DNA of 8,989 nt from an uncultured Phascolarctobacterium sp. Its GTDB lineage: Bacteria; Bacillota; Negativicutes; Acidaminococcales; Acidaminococcaceae. Positions within the stretch are counted from its first letter, which is position 1. Each line of letters starts with the position of its first letter. Under the pieces are notes generated by a model that searched no databases, was not told the origin of the DNA, and worked only from the letters and a program-made list of their open reading frames with translations. The position numbers and the translations under genes are program-made. Below are positions 1-5,583 of this stretch, piece by piece. Location: the NCBI GenBank assembly GCA_937906915.1, contig CALCUU010000213.1, forward strand, positions 1 to 8,989, in the 5' to 3' direction.

Positions 1-717
1 GTGCATATTGGCAAAAACTGCGCTCAAGGCAGGCAGCTTCTCGCAAACGATACCATCAGCACTCCATTTAGAAGCACGCACTTCGGCGCCGGCTTCAGTT
101 AATTTTGCCATAAGCTCTTCGCGGGTAGTAACTAAAGTGTTTACACGCAAGCAAACGGGCGCGGGAGTGTTGTCGAAAGCACAGAGAGCTTCCGTTTCAG
201 CACGTCCGTAATTTTTAAGCCACTTCTTCACCAGCCAACGAGGGTGGTACATTGCCAAGGAAATATAATCGGCAGTTTCCTTTTCTGCATCGGGGAAGGT
301 GAAGCTGTCTTTTTTACGGAGCAAGCCACGCAACACACCGTTGACGAATTTAGCAGTACCCTCATGGCTAAAAAGGCGCGCCAAATTAACGGCTTCGTTA
401 CAAGCCGCTGAAGCAGGAATCTTATCCATATATAAAAGCTGATACACGCTTACACGCAAAACATTAAGTACCAGCTTATCAATCTTGTTCAAAGGACGAG
501 TAACGCATTGCTGTAAATACCAGTCAATAGTTCCCACAGCCTTCACCGTACCGTAGACCAGCTCCGTCATTAAACGGCGGTCCATATCGCTTAGCTCATG
601 ACTGCGCAAATATTTATTAACTGCGATATTTGTATATGCGCCTTCGCCCAAAACTTGCTGCAATACTTCCACAGCAGCACTGCGGGCAGTAGCAGCTTTC
701 TTATCAGTTTTTGCCAT
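1..717 (-). CDS. rsmB: 16S rRNA m5C methyltransferase RsmB, N-terminal part (cut by window edge)
   Basis: Open from ATG at 717 to the window edge without a stop, giving 239 codons; the C-terminal part lies outside. The family transfers methyl from S-adenosylmethionine to a cytosine (C967 in E. coli numbering) of 16S rRNA in the cytoplasm. Residues 1-135 form the NusB-like RNA-binding domain, with family landmarks TELVYGTVK (51-59), SAACNEAVNLA (103-113) and FVNGVLRGLL (124-133). YHPRWLVKKW (157-166) and the segment ending LRVN (190-193) begin the RsmB/NOL1 part. The SAM-binding motifs and catalytic cysteines would come later and cannot be checked. The start lies inside the end of the upstream DUF116 gene (14-base overlap), with GAGGAAG just before the ATG, so coupled translation is likely. 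It is the last visible gene of the def operon. Identity is confident from the two domain signatures and the def-fmt context. Confidence 0.93.
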   Translation of the reverse strand, partial: MAKTDKKAATARSAAVEVLQQVLGEGAYTNIAVNKYLRSHELSDMDRRLMTELVYGTVKAVGTIDWYLQQCVTRPLNKIDKLVLNVLRVSVYQLLYMDKIPASAACNEAVNLARLFSHEGTAKFVNGVLRGLLRKKDSFTFPDAEKETADYISLAMYHPRWLVKKWLKNYGRAETEALCAFDNTPAPVCLRVNTLVTTREELMAKLTEAGAEVRASKWSADGIVCEKLPALSAVFANMH

Positions 718-1489
718 TGGCTTCCTCATCATCTAAAAATGCTAAAATAGCATCTTCCAGTTTCTTTTTATCTACACGGGTGTTAAAGCAAGGTCCAAAG
801 GGACGCTCGTTTAAAACACCCAATACAGGCAGGGGGAATACATCTTGAATACCACTGGTCAAATCTCGCTCGCAGGCAACGGCAACAATAGCCTTGGGTC
901 TTGCCTGCATAACCATTTGGCGAGCAAGGGTACCACCTGTGGCAACTGCCAGCTTGCAACCGTACTTATGTGCCAAAGCAAGCATATCGCCTACACTACA
1001 AGCACCACATTGCTTACAGTTTTCTACATTGCGGGTAATCTTGTGGACGCAGGTATCCCTTTGAATGCAGTGAGGTGTCAAGATTAAAATTCGTTCTGCG
1101 GGAACCTTAATCTTGTGCTGCATAACAAGGTTATTGCTTACCTCGATAAAGGACTGCTCAATTTTGCTACGGGGAATATTGAACAATCTTCCCAGCACTA
1201 CGGCGAAGGGGAACAAAATGTTAATTGCCTTCCACGCCCAAAAGAACAGCACCTTGAACATAGAAATACCCAAAAGCGCCAGCACAATGCCGATTACGCC
1301 AATCACCAGGGCAAAAGCAATCACTGCACCAACCACGCCCATAAGCTTGGGAAGCAGGTAATGGATTTGCGCAAGTCCGGGAACAGTTACCTTCCAGACC
1401 ACGTAAATCATCAAAGCACCGATGATTGCGCTGATGGAGGTGAGCGCCATAAATATTCTTTTCTTAGGTTTAAAGATAGTTTCTTCCAT
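704..1489 (-). CDS. DUF116 family membrane protein with cysteine-rich cytoplasmic domain
   Basis: 261 residues. About three hydrophobic segments (residues 12-33, 50-77 and 79-100) anchor the N-terminal part in the membrane. The C-terminal part (about 105-261) is soluble and matches my memory of DUF116: PHCIQRDTC (139-147), CKQCGAC (158-164), GGTLAR (185-190), VACERDL (204-210) and GPCFNTRVD (232-240). Cysteines at 141, 147, 158, 161, 164, 206 and 234 are candidates for holding an Fe-S cluster or zinc; this is inference, and no function is established to my knowledge. It lies between fmt and rsmB, 13 bases after the fmt stop and overlapping rsmB by 14 bases, so it is co-transcribed with translation genes. 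No good ribosome site lies at normal distance: the nearest, AAGGAG, is 16 bases away inside the fmt end. Translation may depend on coupling to fmt. An alternative start at Met14 has no better site and would remove the basic N-terminus. Confidence 0.85.
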   Translation of the reverse strand: MEETIFKPKKRIFMALTSISAIIGALMIYVVWKVTVPGLAQIHYLLPKLMGVVGAVIAFALVIGVIGIVLALLGISMFKVLFFWAWKAINILFPFAVVLGRLFNIPRSKIEQSFIEVSNNLVMQHKIKVPAERILILTPHCIQRDTCVHKITRNVENCKQCGACSVGDMLALAHKYGCKLAVATGGTLARQMVMQARPKAIVAVACERDLTSGIQDVFPLPVLGVLNERPFGPCFNTRVDKKKLEDAILAFLDDEEANGKN

Positions 1490-1502
1490 AATATATAGGG
1501 GA

Positions 1503-2444
1503 TTACTCCTTGCCTAAAACATCTCCAACTTGTACGCCACGACCGTTAATGAAAACTTGTGCCGCCATACGTTTTTTAGATTCAGGCTGTACTTCGATAA
1601 TTTCCAGCACGCCGTTACCGCAAGCAACGAAGAAGCTGTGTTTAGTAGCTTCTACCACGGTACCGGGTTCTGCAGTGGTAGCCTTATCAGTTAAACGGCT
1701 ACCCCAAATTTTTAAGTTCTTGCCATCGGGCAATTTAGTAAAAGCACCGGGAGCAGGGTTAAAGCCACGAATTAAGTTGTGAATGTCAGTAGCAGACTTG
1801 CTCCAATCAATGCGTTCCATTTCACGCTTTAACAAGGAAGCGTAGGTTGCTTCTTCCTCGCTTTGTTTTTCAGGTTGTGCCTTGCCAGCTTCAATGTCCT
1901 CGATAACTTCCAGCAAAAGTTCTGCGCCTTTCACTTTCAGCTCGTCGTGAAGCTCGCCCATGGTCATATTTTCGCCAATGGGTACAGCAACCTTTTTAAT
2001 CATGTCACCGGTATCCATACCGATATCCATTTGCATAATGGTTACGCCACTTTCCTTTTCACCTTGCATAATTGCATAGTGAATGGGTGCAGCACCTCTG
2101 TACTTGGGAAGCAGGGAAGCGTGCACGTTAATGCAGCCATACTTAGGCATATCAAGAATTTCTTTGGAAAGCAGTTGACCAAAAGCAGCAACTACAATCA
2201 AATCAGGGTTCATTTCTTTGAGCTGTGCCACAAATTCCGGAGTTTTAACACGTTGCGGTTGATGCACTTCAAAGCCTTGGCTCAAAGCATATTCCTTAAC
2301 GGGAGTCATCAGCATTTGACGACCACGTCCTTTAGGTCTATCCGGTTGAGTGATGACACTAACAATTTCATATTTGCCTGCTTCTGCCAGCGCTTGCAAG
2401 CTACCTACGGCAAAATCAGGAGTTCCCATAAAAACTATACGCAT
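1503..2444 (-). CDS. fmt: Methionyl-tRNA formyltransferase
   Basis: Transfers a formyl group from 10-formyltetrahydrofolate to Met-tRNA(fMet), making the bacterial initiator tRNA in the cytoplasm. From ATG at 2444 the protein has 313 residues, close to the usual length of about 310-315. The N-terminal Rossmann-type formyltransferase domain (about 1-190) opens with MRIVFMGTPDFA and carries the signature SLLPKYRGAAPI (110-121). Asn106, His108 and Asp144 fall at the numbers known for the E. coli catalytic residues. The C-terminal tRNA-binding domain spans about 205-305 and includes GFNPAPGAF (227-235). A GTG at 2453 would add three residues, but the ribosome site AGGTGA sits over that region, 6 bases before the ATG. 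The ATG start also matches the family N-terminus. It follows def by 9 bases, the classic formylation/deformylation pair. Confidence 0.97.
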   Translation of the reverse strand: MRIVFMGTPDFAVGSLQALAEAGKYEIVSVITQPDRPKGRGRQMLMTPVKEYALSQGFEVHQPQRVKTPEFVAQLKEMNPDLIVVAAFGQLLSKEILDMPKYGCINVHASLLPKYRGAAPIHYAIMQGEKESGVTIMQMDIGMDTGDMIKKVAVPIGENMTMGELHDELKVKGAELLLEVIEDIEAGKAQPEKQSEEEATYASLLKREMERIDWSKSATDIHNLIRGFNPAPGAFTKLPDGKNLKIWGSRLTDKATTAEPGTVVEATKHSFFVACGNGVLEIIEVQPESKKRMAAQVFINGRGVQVGDVLGKE

Positions 2445-2449
2445 AATTT

Positions 2450-2455
2450 TCACCT
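2450..2455 (-). promoter_or_regulatory. Ribosome binding site of fmt, overlapping the def stop codon
   Basis: AGGTGA lies 6 bases before the ATG at 2444, and its first two bases are the last two of the def stop TAG (2454-2456). This placement decides the fmt start: the alternative GTG at 2451-2453 falls inside the ribosome site itself. It also suggests that ribosomes finishing def help load fmt. Confidence 0.75.
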
Positions 2456-2927
2456 ATTTATCCAATTTCTCTTTTTGCTTGGGCATAATGGTTTGAGCTT
2501 TGTCAATGAAGAGCACGCCGTCCAAATGGTCAAGCTCGTGTTGAATAGCGATTGCCATCAAGCCAGTTGCTTCCATTAAATAGCGTTTGCCGGTGCGGTC
2601 AGTAAATTCGCACTCAACTTTTTCTGCACGCTCAACTTCGCCCTCGTATTCAGGTACGCTAAGGCAGCCTTCGCCACCAACAACGCTACCCTCTTTGCTA
2701 ACGATAACGGGGTTAATCATTTCTACCAAGCCTTCGCCTACGTCAATGACAACGATGCGTTTGGACACGCCAATTTGCGGAGCAGCCAAGCCCACGCCAT
2801 CAGCAGCGTACATGGTCTCTGCCATATCCTTCAAAAGCTTGGTTAATTTTTTATCTATACGCTTTACTTCCTCCGCAGTTTTACGGAGCACAGGGTCACC
2901 TGCAGTAAGAATTTTTAATTTAGCCAC
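2454..2927 (-). CDS. def: Peptide deformylase
   Basis: Removes the N-terminal formyl group from nascent proteins at the ribosome exit. The 157-residue length fits a short bacterial deformylase. All three family motifs are present: GVGLAAPQ (44-51), EGCLS (86-90) and HELDH (130-134). The expected metal ligands are Cys88, His130 and His134, with Glu131 as the catalytic acid. Translation starts at GTG 2927, supported by a perfect AGGAGG (2934-2939) six bases upstream and by the typical N-terminus MAKLKILTAGDPVLR. It is the first gene of the operon def-fmt-DUF116-rsmB and has its own promoter about 40 bases upstream. The product acts on proteins begun with the initiator tRNA made by the next gene. 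The active site looks intact. Confidence 0.97.
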   Translation of the reverse strand: MAKLKILTAGDPVLRKTAEEVKRIDKKLTKLLKDMAETMYAADGVGLAAPQIGVSKRIVVIDVGEGLVEMINPVIVSKEGSVVGGEGCLSVPEYEGEVERAEKVECEFTDRTGKRYLMEATGLMAIAIQHELDHLDGVLFIDKAQTIMPKQKEKLDK

Positions 2928-2964
2928 AACGAGCCTCCTATATATGTTAAATTTCGTACCTTAT

Positions 2965-2993
2965 ATTGTACCATACAAAGCACTATATTTCAA
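2965..2993 (-). promoter_or_regulatory. Sigma-A-type promoter of the def-fmt-DUF116-rsmB operon
   Basis: The -35 is TTGAAA (2988-2993) and the -10 is TACAAT (2965-2970), separated by exactly 17 bases. TG one base before the -10 makes an extended -10. Both hexamers differ from consensus by one base. Transcription should begin near 2958, leaving a leader of about 30 bases with the def ribosome site. No operator or riboswitch fits in that leader. Confidence 0.8.
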
Positions 2994-3025
2994 AAATCCT
3001 TTGTTAGTTACACTAGCGCCAAGGA
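2992..3025 (-). terminator. Probable intrinsic terminator of priA
   Basis: It directly abuts the priA stop (3026-3028). Read on the minus strand, outer arms TCCTT (3021-3025) and AAGGA (2997-3001) pair. An inner TAGT/ACTA stem closes a 3-base loop, with an unpaired middle, and five T residues (2992-2996) follow. The stem is imperfect, so strength is uncertain. The T-run overlaps the -35 of the def promoter. Confidence 0.45.
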
Positions 3026-5293
3026 CTAAATTACATTCACAGGGTCAACGTCAAAAAACAGATTGCGTTGCTCACGGAACTCGCTATCAAGAAGTGCGTC
3101 CTTAACAGGTTGCATATCCTTAGCCTTAACGAGAATGTTGAAGCGGTACATATCCCTCACCTTGGCAATAAGTCCGGGGAAGGGTCCAAGCACCAGTATA
3201 TCATTTAACTTACCTTCAAGCTGTTGTGCTTGCAGAAAGGTTGTAACTTTTTTAGCCAAAGCAAGAGCTTGCCCCTCGTCCTTGTCCCAAACAGTCATCT
3301 TTAGCATTTGGGCAAAGGGAGGATAGAAGAAAGCTTCGCGGTCCTTTAGTTCATCAAGGGCAAAGCTGTCATAATCCTGACGGGCTGCCTGTTGGAGCAC
3401 CTTGTTTTCCACATCATAAGCTTGGAAGATTACGTGTCCAGCCTTGTCGCCTCGTCCCGCCCGTCCTGCAGCTTGGGTCAAAAGTGAAAAGGTACGCTCT
3501 GACGCACGGAAGTCCGGCAAATTCAACGCACTATCTGCGGAGAGCACGCCAACCAAGGTTACATTGGGAATATCGTGTCCCTTGGCAACCATCTGAGTAC
3601 CAATAAGCACATTACGTTCTCCACGGGCAAAGCTGCTCAAAATATCTGCGTGGGCAAACTTCTGAGCTGTGCTGTCCTGATCCATACGCAGTACCCTAAT
3701 TTCAGGAAGCTCTTCTAATTCAGCCTCCGCCTTTTGGGTACCTGTTCCGAAAAATTTAATGCGTCTGCTATGGCAGGTTGGGCACTCCGCAGGAATCTCT
3801 GCCGTGTTACCGCAGTAATGACAACGCATTGCCTCCCCTGCACTGTGGTAAACAAGCGCCACCGCACAATGGGGACACACAATGGAAGCACCGCAGTCAC
3901 GACACAGCACGAAGGTGGAATAGCCTCGTCTGTTTAAAAGCACAATCGCCTGCTCGCCACTGGAAGCAGTAGTAACGAGAGCTTGCTTTAACTTGCGAGA
4001 CAGCACGCTGAAATTACGCTCCTGCAATTCCTTACGCATATCCACAATTTCTACTGTGGGAAGCAAGCTTCCCGTAGCACGCTTGGTTAAACGCAAATGC
4101 TCGTACTCACCACTAGTCGCTTTGTAATAACTTTCAAGGTCAGGAGTCGCACTACCTAAAATCAAAGGCGCGCCTGTATGGCGAGAGCGTTGTAACGCTA
4201 CAGCCCTTGCGTGATAGTTGGGGCGTTCCTCCTGCTTGTAACTGCTTTCGTGTTCCTCATCTATAATAATTAGTCCTAAATTTTTAAAGGGAGCAAAAAC
4301 CGCACTGCGCACCCCAATCAAAATGTTAGCTTGGTGAGTGTGCATCTTGTACCACACGTCACCACGCTCGTTTTGAGAAAGCTTACTGTGAGCCACAGCA
4401 ACCATATCCCCAAACCAAGACTTAAAGCGTTTCACCAGCTGGGCGGTTAAGGCAATTTCCGGCACAAGCATCAAGACCTGTTTCCCCTGCTCCACAGCCT
4501 TTGCCGCAGCACGCAGGTAAACCTCCGTCTTACCACTGCCTGTAATGCCCTGCAGTAAAAAGGTTCTACCATTTGTTTCATCAACGGAAGCATTTATTTT
4601 TTCCAAAGCACTTGCCTGCTCGTCAGTCAGAGTAAAGACTTCCCCACGCTTTTGAGGATTTACATAGCTGTTACGCAAAATGCGCTTCTGTCCAGCTTCT
4701 GCCCAACCCTTTTCCGCAAGGGTGCGAGCTGTGGCAGCACTAACCTTGTATTCTAAAAGGTCACTTACGGTGAGCCACTCACCTTCGGCAAGCACAGCAA
4801 GCGCCGCCATCTGAGCCTTCGCCTTATTGTTGCCAAGTGCGAGGGCGGCGCGACCAGCTTCTGTAATTTGGTAAGCAAGCACAGTCTTTTCTTTCAAGCG
4901 TTCCTCGTAAGCGTAGTACAACAGCTTACCGCTAGCGTCCTTCACCGCCTGCCTCTTGATGCTGGTCTTGCCAGGCACGAAAAGGCGCATAGCTTCTGCC
5001 AAAGAGCACATATAATAATCAGCCAACCACTTGGCTGTACTGAGCATCTCGTCATCAAACCACGGTCTGTCGCCCAAGGCTGCTTCAACATTTTTCAGTT
5101 TTTCTTGTGCCTGCGGGTCAAGCTCCGTCATTTCCCTACGACGCACCACAAAGCCTTCCACCTTTTGCGCGCCAAAGGGAACAACCACACGCCAACCACT
5201 GTCTAAAAAGCGAAGCTCTTCGGGCACGGCGTAGGTAAACTGCTTGAACAAACTCTTTACAGGCAAATTGATAGCAACATCAACGCAGAACAT
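3026..5293 (-). CDS. priA: Primosomal protein N', replication-restart helicase PriA
   Basis: A DNA-dependent ATPase and 3'-to-5' helicase that recognises stalled forks and reloads the replicative helicase. Its 755 residues are near the E. coli length (732). The N-terminal 3'-end-binding domain (about 1-105) starts VDVAINLPVKSLFKQFTY, followed by a winged-helix region to about 210. Helicase motifs are clear: Walker A GITGSGKT (249-256), DEEH (345-348), GSATP (380-384), GTQMVAKGHD (565-574) and QAAGRAGRG (607-615). Eight cysteines (464, 467, 473, 476, 491, 494, 504, 507) form the inserted two-zinc module. The C-terminal domain ends FDVDPVNVI, typical of the family. The ATG at 5293 has GGAGG four bases upstream. 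It lies just before def, a common Firmicutes order, but a probable terminator and new promoter separate the two. All catalytic motifs are intact. Confidence 0.97.
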   Translation of the reverse strand: MFCVDVAINLPVKSLFKQFTYAVPEELRFLDSGWRVVVPFGAQKVEGFVVRRREMTELDPQAQEKLKNVEAALGDRPWFDDEMLSTAKWLADYYMCSLAEAMRLFVPGKTSIKRQAVKDASGKLLYYAYEERLKEKTVLAYQITEAGRAALALGNNKAKAQMAALAVLAEGEWLTVSDLLEYKVSAATARTLAEKGWAEAGQKRILRNSYVNPQKRGEVFTLTDEQASALEKINASVDETNGRTFLLQGITGSGKTEVYLRAAAKAVEQGKQVLMLVPEIALTAQLVKRFKSWFGDMVAVAHSKLSQNERGDVWYKMHTHQANILIGVRSAVFAPFKNLGLIIIDEEHESSYKQEERPNYHARAVALQRSRHTGAPLILGSATPDLESYYKATSGEYEHLRLTKRATGSLLPTVEIVDMRKELQERNFSVLSRKLKQALVTTASSGEQAIVLLNRRGYSTFVLCRDCGASIVCPHCAVALVYHSAGEAMRCHYCGNTAEIPAECPTCHSRRIKFFGTGTQKAEAELEELPEIRVLRMDQDSTAQKFAHADILSSFARGERNVLIGTQMVAKGHDIPNVTLVGVLSADSALNLPDFRASERTFSLLTQAAGRAGRGDKAGHVIFQAYDVENKVLQQAARQDYDSFALDELKDREAFFYPPFAQMLKMTVWDKDEGQALALAKKVTTFLQAQQLEGKLNDILVLGPFPGLIAKVRDMYRFNILVKAKDMQPVKDALLDSEFREQRNLFFDVDPVNVI

Positions 5294-5335
5294 GGTTCCT
5301 CCAAAAAATAGGTTAATCTGGCAATATCACAAACA

Positions 5336-5341
5336 ATTATA
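5336..5341 (-). promoter_or_regulatory. Candidate -10 element for priA
   Basis: A perfect TATAAT lies in the AT-rich stretch between the glyS terminator and priA, giving a leader of about 36 bases. No recognisable -35 lies 16-18 bases upstream, so this is a weak call based on position and the hexamer alone. The rest of 5294-5412 shows no other structure. Confidence 0.35.
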
Positions 5342-5412
5342 TTAAACACCATAACGTAATATTATTCTCGAAAGCCACAGCAAATTCCTTTTTTAGTTTA
5401 GTTGAGAAATAG

Positions 5413-5444
5413 AAAACACCGTCCCTATTTCTAGAGACGGTGCT
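5413..5444 (-). terminator. Strong intrinsic terminator of the glyQS operon
   Basis: On the minus strand CACCGTC (5436-5442) pairs perfectly with GACGGTG (5417-5423). The stem continues through a T-G wobble and CTA/TAG to a GAAA tetraloop, for 11 pairs. Flanking bases add a G-T and an A-T pair. TTTT (5413-5416) follows. There is no T-run on the other side, so it acts on minus-strand transcripts. It ends the transcript about 140 bases after glyS, so the palindromic element at 5461-5581 lies inside the 3' untranslated region. Confidence 0.88.
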
Positions 5445-5460
5445 AAATTAGAGCAACTTG

Positions 5461-5581
5461 AAATTTGTTAGAAGTACTGGAAGGCGCGAAGCAACGAGGC
5501 TTGTGCCGCGAAGGCGTACTAATCGTACGTCGAGCAAGCAAACGAGTTGCGACAAAGCATAACAGTGCTTATAACAAATTT
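5461..5581. repeat. 121-bp nested palindromic element in the glyS 3' untranslated region
   Basis: The ends are 19-base inverted repeats (5461-5479 and 5563-5581) matching at 17 of 19 positions. Inside are further paired arms in nested order: GCAAC (5491-5495) with GTTGC (5546-5550), GCTTG (5499-5503) with CAAGC (5535-5539), and CGTAC (5515-5519) with GTACG (5525-5529) around a 5-base loop. GCGAAG occurs twice, at 5486 and 5508. The whole could fold into one long branched hairpin on either strand. The interior looks more GC-rich than the AT-rich flanks. No open frame, transposase or clear target duplication is visible. It begins two bases after the glyS stop and precedes the operon terminator. 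It could be a small non-autonomous mobile repeat, a REP-like dispersed palindrome, or a structured 3' RNA element. Only one copy is in the window, so calling it a dispersed repeat is inference. Confidence 0.6.
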
Positions 5582-5583
5582 TA

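Noticed and set aside
8..211. 67-codon plus-strand open frame at the window start
   Set aside because: It lies opposite the rsmB fragment, whose minus-strand frame runs open from 717 to 1 with clear family motifs.
2451..2453. GTG at 2453 as the fmt start
   Set aside because: It lies within the ribosome site AGGTGA that serves the ATG at 2444, and the family N-terminus begins at that ATG.
1863..2579. 238-codon plus-strand open frame across fmt and def
   Set aside because: It is antisense to two genes with intact catalytic motifs and crosses their junction. The translation shows no domain.
5413..5444. Bidirectional terminator between glyS and priA
   Set aside because: Only the minus-strand reading has a T-run after the stem, and no plus-strand gene reads into it.
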